A stretch of 64,000 nucleotides of DNA from VXRD01 sp965242535. Lineage in GTDB: Bacteria; Latescibacterota; UBA2968. Location of the stretch: positions 4,154,001-4,218,000 of the forward strand of contig OZ251458.1 in the NCBI GenBank assembly GCA_965242535.1, in the 5' to 3' direction. A model generated the notes under the pieces. The model saw only the letters and a list, made by a program, of their open reading frames with translations, was not told where the DNA came from and searched no databases. The position numbers and the translations under genes are program-made. Below are positions 8,673 to 16,077 of this stretch, piece after piece (position 1 is the stretch's first letter; the number at the start of each line of letters is the position of its first letter).

Positions 8673-10085
8673 TTACGCGGTTGCGCGTTGTCCAATCGTA
8701 TCCGACAACGCATCCATCAACTCGTCCAATGCCTGCCGCGACGCCCGCCCGCGAAACGCATCGAGCGCCGGATCGTCGACCGCCGCCATCCAGGCCTCGA
8801 GCGCGTCTCGCATGCGCCGAATCTCATCGGCGTAATTGGGATCGTCGATCAAATTGTTCAGCGCGTTGGGATCGTTCTCAAAATCGTAGAACTCCTCCAG
8901 CACGCGATACGCGAACAAGTGGTTTCGCGCCGCCAGTTCCGGATCATCGCCCTCTGCTTCCCTCATCGCTTGCCACGACCGCCCGTTTTGGGACTCGTTG
9001 CGAAATTCCCGCTCGCCATCGGACCACGGATTAAAAATGTACCCAAACCGCGCATCTTGCACGCACCGCATCGGATAATTGCGCCGCCCCGACGTCTGGT
9101 GAAATTGCGTGAACACCCGTTCGCATCCCGCCTGCGTCTCACCGCGCAACACCGGCAACCGCGACGCGCCATTGACGCCTTCGGGGATGGGCACGCCAAT
9201 GGCATCGAGCGCGGTCGGCAAATAGTCTATCCCAGAAATAAAATGCGCGGCATCCACGCGCCCGGCCCCAATAACCGCCGGCCATCGCGCCAACCAAGGC
9301 GTGCGCGTGCTGTTCAAATAACAGTTTGTCTTTGCAAACGGGAAGGCCATCCCATTATCCGACAAAAACATCACCAGCGTATTTTCCGCCGCGCCCGCCT
9401 CGTCCAGCACATCGAGCAATCGACCCACCGTATCGTCGCATCGGCGAACGGAATTGTAGTACTCGGCAATTTCCAAACGCACCTCCGGCAGATCCGGCAA
9501 AAACCCGGGAATAACCACCTCCTCGGGCGCAAACGTGCGCGAGGGTGGCAGCGCGGGCGGATCGAGTTCGCCATACCACTCGGCCTTGTCATTGCCGTAA
9601 AACGGACGGTGCGGATCGTGGGAATTTGCCATCAAAAAAAACGGCCGCCCGCCATCCACCGCGCCCTGCACAAAATTCTTGGCGTACCGATAATACGCCT
9701 CGGGATTGCGCCCCTGCCCCAGCGCGGTCTGATCGTGTGCCATGTCCCACTGAAACGCCTCATAAGGCGTGGAATGGGCCACCTTGCCCAAAATGCCCAC
9801 ATCGTACCCCTCGCCGCGCAAAATATCCGGCAAAATGGGCACGCCCGGATGGCGCAAGCGATAAAACCCCTCGCCGCCACTCACGTGCGGATATCGCCCG
9901 GTCATCAACGCAGATCGGCTCGGTTGGCACACCGCTATCGTCACATGCCCGTGATTAAACCGCAAGCCCCCCGCGGCCAAGCGGTCGATATTCGGCGTCG
10001 TCCCCGCTGTGGGGCACCCAAACGCCCCCACCGCGTCCCAATTCATGTCATCTGCCGTAATCAGCATCAAATTCGGTCTGTCCAT
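8673..10085 (-). CDS. Arylsulfatase-type sulfatase B
   Basis: Second formylglycine-type sulfatase, 470 residues from ATG 10085 (MDRPNLMLITADDMNWDAVG). The metal-binding Asp pair is at residues 12-13 and the CQPSR signature begins at Cys53, followed by SALMTGRYPHVSGGEG. FLSDNGMAFPFAKTNCY is the later metal-binding block. This resembles heparan-N-sulfatase-like or other S1-family subgroups more than sulfatase A does, so the two are not recent duplicates and may attack different sulfate positions. No signal peptide is evident. It is expressed from the minus-strand operon headed by the zinc dehydrogenase. Confidence 0.92.
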   Translation of the reverse strand: MDRPNLMLITADDMNWDAVGAFGCPTAGTTPNIDRLAAGGLRFNHGHVTIAVCQPSRSALMTGRYPHVSGGEGFYRLRHPGVPILPDILRGEGYDVGILGKVAHSTPYEAFQWDMAHDQTALGQGRNPEAYYRYAKNFVQGAVDGGRPFFLMANSHDPHRPFYGNDKAEWYGELDPPALPPSRTFAPEEVVIPGFLPDLPEVRLEIAEYYNSVRRCDDTVGRLLDVLDEAGAAENTLVMFLSDNGMAFPFAKTNCYLNSTRTPWLARWPAVIGAGRVDAAHFISGIDYLPTALDAIGVPIPEGVNGASRLPVLRGETQAGCERVFTQFHQTSGRRNYPMRCVQDARFGYIFNPWSDGEREFRNESQNGRSWQAMREAEGDDPELAARNHLFAYRVLEEFYDFENDPNALNNLIDDPNYADEIRRMRDALEAWMAAVDDPALDAFRGRASRQALDELMDALSDTIGQRATA

Positions 10086-10123
10086 ATTCGTCCTTTCAAA
10101 AAAACGACCTGTGAAACCCACCC

Positions 10124-10582
10124 CTACTCCTCTCCATCGAAATACGCCGCCTCGGTCACGCGCCCCAACTTGCCCGGTGGGCGAATCAACCATTTGTCCG
10201 AATCCGGATAATAGACCGGATCACTCGCGGGATTATCGGCGATTACGTAATAAATCAAATCCTCTGTCGCACTCGCATTGCGAATCTGATGCGCCGTGCC
10301 GGGCGGCTGGACAAACGCATCGCCTGCGCGGACCTCAAACGCATGGTCATTCCGCCGCACGATCCCCTGCCCGCGGATGACCAAATAAAACTCCCACTGC
10401 ACCTGATGCGCGTGACGCGGAAAATTGATCTTCCCAGGCGGCAACCGCACCCATTCGACCTCAAACGGCTGTCCCTCGGTTTCCAGCGCGCCGGAAATAT
10501 CCTTGTGAGACGAACCGTATTTGCCCGTGCGCGACAAACGGCTGTTCTCCTCAATTTCCGATTCATTGATCTTTTCGATCAT
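10124..10582 (-). CDS. Cupin-domain protein
   Basis: The 152-residue product contains a single cupin barrel. Cupin motif 1 is visible as FPRHAHQVQWEFYLVIRG (about residues 54-71), with metal-ligand His and Glu, and motif 2 as PPGTAHQIRN (about residues 93-102). Such proteins are often isomerases, epimerases or sugar-acid binding enzymes, and the family alone does not fix the reaction. It sits between a zinc dehydrogenase and a sulfatase with gaps under 40 bp, so a role in the same sugar catabolic route is inferred from context. Start ATG 10582 follows a short GGAGGGGACGC site. Confidence 0.88.
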   Translation of the reverse strand: MIEKINESEIEENSRLSRTGKYGSSHKDISGALETEGQPFEVEWVRLPPGKINFPRHAHQVQWEFYLVIRGQGIVRRNDHAFEVRAGDAFVQPPGTAHQIRNASATEDLIYYVIADNPASDPVYYPDSDKWLIRPPGKLGRVTEAAYFDGEE

Positions 10583-10619
10583 GCGTCCCCTCCGTGCCTT
10601 TTATGGCTCAATGCTCTCC

Positions 10620-11702
10620 TCACGGCCGCAACATCACCTTCACCGACTGCGTGCCATCGGCCACCAAATCGATCCCCTCGTGAAAATCCGCGAGCGGCAA
10701 CTGATGCGTCACGATTTGATCCATCGGCAAGCGGCCCTGTCTCAGCATTCGAATCGCTATCGGATAACAATGCGGACTCAAATGCGCGCCGTGGATATTC
10801 AACTCCTTGGTATCGCCAATTATCGTCCAATCGGTCGTCACCGGCTCGCGCATCACGCTAAACTCGACAAACGTGCCCAGTTTGCAAACCATCCGCAACC
10901 CCTGTTCCACGGCCGCCGGATGTCCCGTCGCCTCGATATACACATCGCAACCGTACCCCCCGGTCAACTTATGCACCTCGTCAACCACATCCACCGCATG
11001 CGGATTCAACCCCAAATCCGCCCCACATGCGCGGGCCACGTCCAATCGCCCATCGTCTAAATCCAGCGCGATCAGCAAAGCCGGACTCTTCATCTGCGCC
11101 GCGGCCACCATGCCCAAACCGAGCGGCCCTGCGCCTGCGATGACCACGGTGTCATTTAGTTGAATATCGCCGCGCTCAACCGCGTGGATCGCGCAGGCCA
11201 GCGGTTCGACGTACGCCGCATGCTCGACCGAAATCGAATTTGGCACGCGATAGTTCAACGCTTTGGCCGGCAACTTGCAATACTCGGCCATCGCGCCAAA
11301 TGTCGCCTGTCGAAAGCCGTAAATATCGTGGACCATACACATCCAGTATTGCCCGCGCAAACAGTAGCGGCACGCGCCACAGGGCACAATCTGCTCGGAC
11401 ACGGCCAAGTCGCCCATCGCCAACCCGTATTTCTCACCCGCCCCATCGCCTAGCGCGACGACCTCCCCCACAAACTCGTGCCCGGGAATGATCGGGGCTT
11501 GGCAATACCCCTCGCGGTGGGCATCGCCCCAAAACATCGGCGCGCCCTGATAGCACTTCAAATCGCTCGCACATATCCCCACCGCCTGCACGCGAATCAA
11601 AACCTCGCCATCGCCAATGCGCGGCACGGCACATTCTTCCAAACGGTAATCCTCGGGCGCGCAGCACATCACCGCGGGCATTGTTTTCGGCAGATCTCCC
11701 AT
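10620..11702 (-). CDS. Zinc-dependent medium-chain alcohol/polyol dehydrogenase
   Basis: MDR-family dehydrogenase of 360 residues from ATG 11702, the first gene of the minus-strand catabolic operon. Catalytic zinc ligands are readable as Cys44 (GICASD) and His75-Glu76 (GHEFVGE). Four structural-zinc cysteines are at 108, 111, 114 and 122 (PCGACRYC and MCMV). The NAD-binding loop is GAGPLGLGMVAAA. This set matches threonine, sorbitol or L-idonate dehydrogenase-like enzymes; the substrate is unknown. It is transcribed divergently from hom across a 117-bp intergenic region that holds promoter-like elements for both directions. Confidence 0.92.
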   Translation of the reverse strand: MGDLPKTMPAVMCCAPEDYRLEECAVPRIGDGEVLIRVQAVGICASDLKCYQGAPMFWGDAHREGYCQAPIIPGHEFVGEVVALGDGAGEKYGLAMGDLAVSEQIVPCGACRYCLRGQYWMCMVHDIYGFRQATFGAMAEYCKLPAKALNYRVPNSISVEHAAYVEPLACAIHAVERGDIQLNDTVVIAGAGPLGLGMVAAAQMKSPALLIALDLDDGRLDVARACGADLGLNPHAVDVVDEVHKLTGGYGCDVYIEATGHPAAVEQGLRMVCKLGTFVEFSVMREPVTTDWTIIGDTKELNIHGAHLSPHCYPIAIRMLRQGRLPMDQIVTHQLPLADFHEGIDLVADGTQSVKVMLRP

Positions 11703-11729
11703 CGCGTCCTCTTTTATCGCATCCTTTTC

Positions 11730-11758
11730 TTGACAATTGAATGCCCTTGCAATACACT
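11730..11758 (+). promoter_or_regulatory. Putative sigma-70 promoter of hom
   Basis: A perfect TTGACA -35 box (11730-11735), 17-bp spacer and TACACT -10 box (11753-11758) point towards hom. The expected transcription start near 11765 gives a 5' leader of about 55 nt to the GTG start at 11820. Confidence 0.55.
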
Positions 11759-11763
11759 TTGAG

Positions 11764-11791
11764 AATATAATGCGAAAAGGTGGCACGACAA
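11764..11791 (-). promoter_or_regulatory. Putative promoter for the catabolic operon
   Basis: On the minus strand a TTGTCG -35-like box (11791-11786) is followed after 16 bp by a TATATT -10-like box (11769-11764). The predicted start would be near 11757, giving a leader of about 55 nt before ATG 11702. It overlaps the divergent hom promoter, so the two directions may compete. Confidence 0.4.
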
Positions 11792-11819
11792 TTTTTATCT
11801 TTCACCATCCGAGGTAAAA

Positions 11820-13109
11820 GTGGCAATAGGTATCGGCTTAATTGGCATGGGCGTCGTCGGCGGCGGCGTAGCGCGCATCCTCTGTGACCGGGAACGCGAA
11901 CTCAAAACCGTTCGGGGGCTCGACTTCGACATTCGCAAAATCGCCATCCGCGACCCGTCCAAACCCCGCGCAATCGACGTATCCCCCGCCCGTTTCACCA
12001 CCGACCCCATGGACGTGGTCACGGACCCCACCATCCAAATCGCCATCGAAGTCATGGGCGGCGTCGACCCTGCCTACGACCTCGTCCTCACCGCCCTGCA
12101 AAATGGCAAAGACGTGGTCACCGCGAACAAAGCCCTGCTCGCCGAACGCGGCGACAGCCTCTTCGAAGCCGCCGTGCAAAGCGATGTTGGCCTCGGCTTT
12201 GAAGCCAGCGTATGCGGCGGCATCCCCATCATCCAAACCCTCAGCCAAGGGCTCGTCGCCAACGATATTCAATCGCTCTACGGCATCCTCAACGGCACCA
12301 CCAACTACATCCTCACCCGCATGACAGAAGCGGGCGCGGACTTTGACCCCATGCTCAAAGAAGCGCAGGACAAGGGGTTTGCCGAAGCCGACCCAACCAT
12401 GGACATCGACGGCACGGACGCGGCCCAAAAACTCGCCCTGCTCTGTCGCTTGGCTTTCCGACAGCGCGTCTCATCCGGCGACATGCTCAAAGAGGGTATC
12501 TCTCACGTCACCGCCTTGGACATCGACTTTGCCCGCGAACTCGGCTACACCATCAAATTGCTCGGCATCGCCCGCGTGGTGGGCCACCGCATCGAAGCCC
12601 GCGTACATCCCGCCCTCGTACCTCGCGATGCCCTCCTCGCGGATATTCGCAACGAATTTAACGCAGTCGAAATTGTCGGTAGCGCAGTCGATGCCCAGGT
12701 CTTCTACGGCAAAGGGGCAGGCGAATTGCCCACGGCCAGCGCGATTGTCGCCGACCTCGTCGCCATAGCCGAACGGCGCAAGGTCGATCTAGGGCCTGCC
12801 GGCGCACCCCTTGCGCCATTGCCCGAGGCCGACCTCGTTCCAGCCGACGACATTCAAACCGGGAGTTACTGCCGCTTGACCGTTCACGACAAACCCGGCG
12901 TCTTGGCACAGATCGCGGCCCTCTTTGCGGCTGAAAACATCAGCATAGAAACCGTCATCCAGCACGGCCGATCCGAAACGGCTGGCGTTCCCCTCATCAT
13001 GATCACGCACGAAGCCCCCGAAGCCGCCATGCGCCGCGCCATCACGCGCATCGGCGCCTTGCCTGCCGTCACCGAAAAACCCCAAGTCATCCGCATCCTG
13101 CATCCCTGA
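11820..13109 (+). CDS. hom: Homoserine dehydrogenase
   Basis: NAD(P)H-dependent enzyme reducing aspartate semialdehyde to homoserine, at the branch to threonine and methionine; thrC and a Cys/Met PLP enzyme occur at 61-63 kb. The 429-residue product has the Rossmann loop GLIGMGVVGGGVARIL, the catalytic-domain signature GILNGTTNYILTRM, and a C-terminal ACT regulatory domain from about residue 350 (TVHDKPGVLAQIAALFAAENISIE written in part: HDKPGVLAQIAALF), suggesting threonine feedback. The start is GTG 11820, preceded by CCGAGGTAAAA. The C-terminus VIRILHP looks complete. Directly after its TGA, and in the same frame, lies a decapitated copper-chaperone sequence (see next entry). Confidence 0.96.
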   Translation: MAIGIGLIGMGVVGGGVARILCDRERELKTVRGLDFDIRKIAIRDPSKPRAIDVSPARFTTDPMDVVTDPTIQIAIEVMGGVDPAYDLVLTALQNGKDVVTANKALLAERGDSLFEAAVQSDVGLGFEASVCGGIPIIQTLSQGLVANDIQSLYGILNGTTNYILTRMTEAGADFDPMLKEAQDKGFAEADPTMDIDGTDAAQKLALLCRLAFRQRVSSGDMLKEGISHVTALDIDFARELGYTIKLLGIARVVGHRIEARVHPALVPRDALLADIRNEFNAVEIVGSAVDAQVFYGKGAGELPTASAIVADLVAIAERRKVDLGPAGAPLAPLPEADLVPADDIQTGSYCRLTVHDKPGVLAQIAALFAAENISIETVIQHGRSETAGVPLIMITHEAPEAAMRRAITRIGALPAVTEKPQVIRILHP

Positions 13110-13409
13110 GACCCACTTGCAGTCGAGCTGTCAGCGTCGGCACCCGCTACTGAAGTCACTGAAATTCACGTTATGACGACCGATGGCAATATGATGCGGA
13201 TGAAAAAGATCGACCGCTTGCCCATCCCCGCAAACGGCTCGGCGACCCTGCAACCGGGCGGCAATCACCTCATGCTCATCGGCCTCAAGCGCGACTTGGC
13301 ACCGGGCGATTCCCTCGCGCTGACACTCGCATTTGCAAATGGGCAGACCCAAACGGTACGGGCACACGTCGTTTCAACTCCGCAGACAAACGCAGATGGA
13401 CGCAGATAA
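13110..13409 (+). pseudogene. PCuAC-type copper chaperone, 5'-truncated remnant
   Basis: From the codon after the hom TGA the frame reads a recognisable C-terminal half of a PCu(A)C periplasmic copper chaperone: ATEVTEIHVMTTDGNMMRMK, then LPIPANGSATLQPGG and HLMLIGLKRDLAPGD. The conserved copper ligands His and Met (EIH, MRM, HLML) are visible. The signal peptide and the first half of the domain are missing. There is no plausible start: ATG 13173 would lose the first ligand. The end runs into a dispersed repeat (CAGATGGACGCAG). SCO1 follows, the normal partner in cytochrome oxidase CuA assembly, so an intact PCuAC-sco pair probably once stood here. Confidence 0.7.
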
Positions 13410-13557
13410 AATGAAAAAAATCAAAGCATTGCTCTCAACGCACTCGGTAGGGCTCCTGTGGCGCGGTCAACGCACCCGACAGGGCAGTGTGGGGTCGGGC
13501 GCGCACCCGACAAGGCGTCGTTGGGTCGGGCACGCACCTGACAGGGCGGCGGATCGG

Positions 13558-14244
13558 ATGGCCTTCTCGCCTCTCGCCTCTTCCCTTGTATCTTCGGACA
13601 GGCACAGGGGCCTGTCCCTACGATTGCGATTGCTTCTTCCCTCTCCCGTCTCCCGTCTCCCGTCTCCCCTTCCTCTCTACATCCTGCTCTCGTTTTTATG
13701 TGCCTGTCAACCCCTCGAGCGCGCGCCGCAAGGCGATCCCGATCTCGTCCTCTCTGTTGAACCGCATTCGTTTGGGGGCGATTTTACGCTGGTCGATCAC
13801 GATGACAACGCCTTCCGCTTGGCGGATCAACGGCGTCCGTTTTTCCTCTTTTTTGGCTATGCGAGTTGTCCCGATGCCTGCCCGCAAACGCTGGCGCGCC
13901 TCGCCCGCGTGTACGCGCTTTTGGGCGGAGATGCCCGCGATCTCACCGCGCTCTTTGTCAGCGTGGATTCCAAACGCGATCCGCCCGATGTGCTCAAAAC
14001 CTATTTGTCGCACTTTGACGTGCCCGCCATTGGCCTGACGGGAGTGCAAGACAGCATCGACGCGGTGGTCAAACGCTATGCGGCCCATTACGAAATCAAC
14101 GATCGGGACTCCGCCGCGGGGTATCTCATCGACCACTCGCTCTACATTTATCTCATCGATCAAAACGGCGATGTGCGATTCTTCTTTCGCCCCTCCCACA
14201 CCGCCGAAGAAATCGCCACTGTCGCCCGTCAACTGTTTCGGTAA
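13558..14244 (+). CDS. SCO1/SenC-family copper metallochaperone
   Basis: Thioredoxin-fold protein that delivers copper to the CuA site of cytochrome oxidase. The core has FGYASCPDACPQTLARLARV with the CxxxC copper-binding pair, FVSVDSKRDPPDVLKTYL, and the distal copper-ligand His in YLIDHSLYIYLID. A lipoprotein-like signal LYILLSFLCAC precedes the core, so the mature protein is likely membrane-anchored. The true start is unclear: from ATG 13558 the first 40 codons are made of intergenic repeats (palindrome at 13596-13617 and CCCGTCT heptamers), and no ribosome site is convincing. The mature domain is certain; the N-terminus is not. Confidence 0.85.
   Translation: MAFSPLASSLVSSDRHRGLSLRLRLLLPSPVSRLPSPLPLYILLSFLCACQPLERAPQGDPDLVLSVEPHSFGGDFTLVDHDDNAFRLADQRRPFFLFFGYASCPDACPQTLARLARVYALLGGDARDLTALFVSVDSKRDPPDVLKTYLSHFDVPAIGLTGVQDSIDAVVKRYAAHYEINDRDSAAGYLIDHSLYIYLIDQNGDVRFFFRPSHTAEEIATVARQLFR
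13596..13617. repeat. GGACAGGC palindrome, copy 1
   Basis: Inverted repeat GGACAGGC-N6-GCCTGTCC followed by CTACGATTG. It lies within the apparent 5' part of the sco reading frame. See 15762, 15981, 18730, 20971, 24895, 27682, 27803, 27953, 34271, 34343, 59427 and degenerate copies at 59515 and 60797. Confidence 0.9.
13641..13674. repeat. CCCGTCT heptamer run
   Basis: Three to four tandem CCCGTCT/CCCGTCTC units immediately upstream of the SCO1 signal sequence. The same heptamer recurs at 16021-16063 and 28170-28203, and as its complement GGGAGAC near 43560-43580 and 59281-59335. Confidence 0.85.
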
Positions 14245-14264
14245 ATTCCGAAAGGAGGATCGCC

Positions 14265-14483
14265 GTGATTACTGTCCATTTACCTTCTGAAATTGAGCAA
14301 CGCATCGCGGACCTCGCCGCTCGAACCGGCCGTACCGAAACTTCCCACATCGAGGAAGCCATCGTGGAATACTTGGATGAATTGGAAGATAAATACTTGG
14401 CATTAAATCGCTTGGAGAATCCCGCCAAACGCTGGACATTGGATGAAGTGGAGCAGGGCATTGACATGGACCGTTGCGTTTGA
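14265..14483 (+). CDS. Ribbon-helix-helix / RelB-like antitoxin
   Basis: Small DNA-binding antitoxin of 72 residues. It starts at GTG 14265 behind an excellent AAAGGAGGATCGCC ribosome site. The N-terminal strand MITVHLPSEIEQRIADLA and the GRTETSHIEEAIVEYL helices are typical of ribbon-helix-helix (CopG/RelB) antitoxins; the C-terminal half (LNRLENPAKRWTLDEVEQGI) would bind the toxin. The stop overlaps a reading frame that begins like a RelE toxin but is cut off after about 20 codons (next entry). The antitoxin therefore looks orphaned. Confidence 0.85.
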   Translation: MITVHLPSEIEQRIADLAARTGRTETSHIEEAIVEYLDELEDKYLALNRLENPAKRWTLDEVEQGIDMDRCV

Positions 14484-14550
14484 CGACCGCGCCTCAAAAG
14501 AACTGCGTAACATCAGTAGAAAAATTGAAACAGGGCGTAGAGGTGAGGCC
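14461..14550 (+). pseudogene. RelE-type toxin stub (N-terminus only)
   Basis: Starting at TTG 14461, overlapping the antitoxin end, the frame reads LTWTVAFDDRASKELRNIS, the characteristic opening of RelE/ParE mRNA interferases (MxWxVxFDxRAxKELRKL). After about 20-25 codons the similarity stops, and the same open frame continues without a stop into the DNA methyltransferase at 14551. The missing 60-70 residues hold the catalytic part, so no active toxin is expected. A read-through fusion of stub and methyltransferase is formally possible from TTG 14461. Confidence 0.65.
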
Positions 14551-15681
14551 ATGACGCAACTTCCGCTCTTTGGCGATCTCGTTCTCGACGCGCCGCCGAC
14601 GGAGGGGATCAAGTATGCGGGATCCAAGTTGAAACTCCTCCCGCATATCTTGCAACTGGCCGCCAAAGTCGGGGCGAAGACCGTGTTGGATGGATTCGCG
14701 GGGACGACGCGGGTGTCGCAGGCACTCGCTCAACTCGGTTATGCGGTCGTCTGCAACGATATTGCGGCGTGGTCAGAGGTTTTTGGGACGTGCTATTTGC
14801 TCAACGAAAAGAGGGCTGAGGATTACCAGCCGCTCATCGATCACCTCAATGCCGTGCCGCCTGTGGATGGGTGGTTCACGCAACACTATGGCGGGCATCC
14901 CAACGATGGGTGCGCGATTCAGTGCGACGGCCGCAAGCGGCCATGGCAGATTCACAACACCCGAAAGCTCGATGCGATTCGGGATGAGATCGAAGCCCTC
15001 GCGCTCGATCCCGTCGATAAGGCGGTGGCGCTGACGAGCCTGATTTTGGCACTCGACCGCGTGGATAGCAACATCGGGCACTTTGTTTCGTATCTCAAAG
15101 ACTGGTCGCCGCGATCCTATAAGAAACTCGATCTCAAAGTGCCATCGGTCTTTTCGCCCTCTGAAAAACATCGCGTGTTCCGAAAGGACATTTTTGACCT
15201 CGCGCCGCGCATCGACACGGACTTGGCGTATTTCGATCCGCCTTATGGATCGAATAACGAGAAAATGCCGCCATCGCGCGTGCGCTATGCGTCTTATTAC
15301 CACATCTGGACGAGCGTCATTCTCTACGACAAGCCCGCCCTTTTCGGCAAAGCCAATCGCCGCGTCGATACGTCTGACCCGGTGGCGGCATCCGCGTTTG
15401 AGGAATTCAGACGCGACGCAAAGGGTCGCTTCATCGCGGTTGAAGCCCTTGAGAAACTCATCGCAACGACGCGAGCGCGCTATGTCATTCTATCGTACAG
15501 CTCTGGCGGACGGGCGACGGCCCGTGCGTTAAACGACGTGATGCAACGTCACGGCAGGCTTTTGGATGTGGTCGCGATCCATTACAAGAAAAATGTGATG
15601 GCGAGCATGGCGTGGACGCACGAATGGCTGCGAGAAGGGGATCGATCAAACCGGGAGTTCTTATTCTTGCTCGAAAAGTAG
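14551..15681 (+). CDS. D12-class adenine-specific DNA methyltransferase
   Basis: The 376-residue product starts at ATG 14551 with a good AGAGGTGAGGCC ribosome site. It shows the Dam/D12-class order: GIKYAGSKLKLLPHI (residues 19-33, the SAM-binding motif X region), LDGFAGTTRVSQALAQLG (47-64, motif I), and DLAYFDPPYGSN (catalytic motif IV, DPPY at 229-232). A target-recognition region lies between. No restriction endonuclease is adjacent, so it may be an orphan or regulatory methylase. The gene begins exactly where a RelE-like toxin is truncated, which suggests it arrived by insertion or recombination at a toxin-antitoxin locus. It is followed by 400 bp of repeat mosaic. Confidence 0.9.
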   Translation: MTQLPLFGDLVLDAPPTEGIKYAGSKLKLLPHILQLAAKVGAKTVLDGFAGTTRVSQALAQLGYAVVCNDIAAWSEVFGTCYLLNEKRAEDYQPLIDHLNAVPPVDGWFTQHYGGHPNDGCAIQCDGRKRPWQIHNTRKLDAIRDEIEALALDPVDKAVALTSLILALDRVDSNIGHFVSYLKDWSPRSYKKLDLKVPSVFSPSEKHRVFRKDIFDLAPRIDTDLAYFDPPYGSNNEKMPPSRVRYASYYHIWTSVILYDKPALFGKANRRVDTSDPVAASAFEEFRRDAKGRFIAVEALEKLIATTRARYVILSYSSGGRATARALNDVMQRHGRLLDVVAIHYKKNVMASMAWTHEWLREGDRSNREFLFLLEK

Positions 15682-15761
15682 CGTGCCTGACTACGAAAAG
15701 CGGGGAACAGCGAAAAACGCGAAAGGGATTACCGAGGGAATTGACCTATCGATGGATACGA

Positions 15762-15783
15762 GGACAGGCACGGGGGCCTGTCC
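15762..15783. repeat. GGACAGGC palindrome, copy 2
   Basis: GGACAGGC-N6-GCCTGTCC followed by CTAC. It is downstream of the methyltransferase. Confidence 0.9.
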
Positions 15784-15980
15784 CTACCGGTGATGGTTGC
15801 ATGGCGAACTGACCCCTGATCTCTCCCGTCTCACCTCTTCCGCCTCCCCTCTTGTATCTTTGACCGAGCACGGGGCATCGCCTTTTTGTGTTGTGAACTG
15901 GCTGTTGCCAGTTGTACCCCGCTCGTGCCTTTTGTGCCTTTTGTGGCTAACCCGTCTTCCGTCTCCTCTCTTGTATCTTC

Positions 15981-16002
15981 GGACAGGCACGGGGGCCTGT
16001 CC
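15981..16002. repeat. GGACAGGC palindrome, copy 3
   Basis: GGACAGGC-N6-GCCTGTCC followed by CTACGATTGCGATTG, the same flank as copy 1. Confidence 0.9.
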
Positions 16003-16077
16003 CTACGATTGCGATTGCTTCTCCCGTCTTCCGTCTTCCGTCTTCCGTCTTCCGTCTCCCCTTTGAACTGGCTCATC

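Larger units (their letters stand above)
15682..16077. repeat. Gene-free repeat mosaic between methyltransferase and lgt
   Basis: Contains two GGACAGGC palindromes (15762-15783 and 15981-16002), CTCTTGTAT and GCCTTTTGTG modules (near 15841 and 15938), and a run of CCGTCTT/CCCGTCT heptamers (16021-16063) ending 15 bp before the lgt ATG. No gene, RNA or promoter can be supported in it. Confidence 0.8.

Noticed and set aside
7914..10211. A very long open frame (765 codons) on the plus strand
   Set aside because: It lies antisense to the two sulfatase genes, is rich in Arg and His as expected for an antisense shadow of GC-rich codons, and shows no family motif.
13173..13409. The PCuAC remnant as a complete small gene from ATG 13173
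   Set aside because: It would lack the first copper ligand and the export signal, and there is no ribosome site.
15682..16077. Small open frames in the repeat mosaic
   Set aside because: They translate heptamers and palindromes and differ between copies, so they are not genes.
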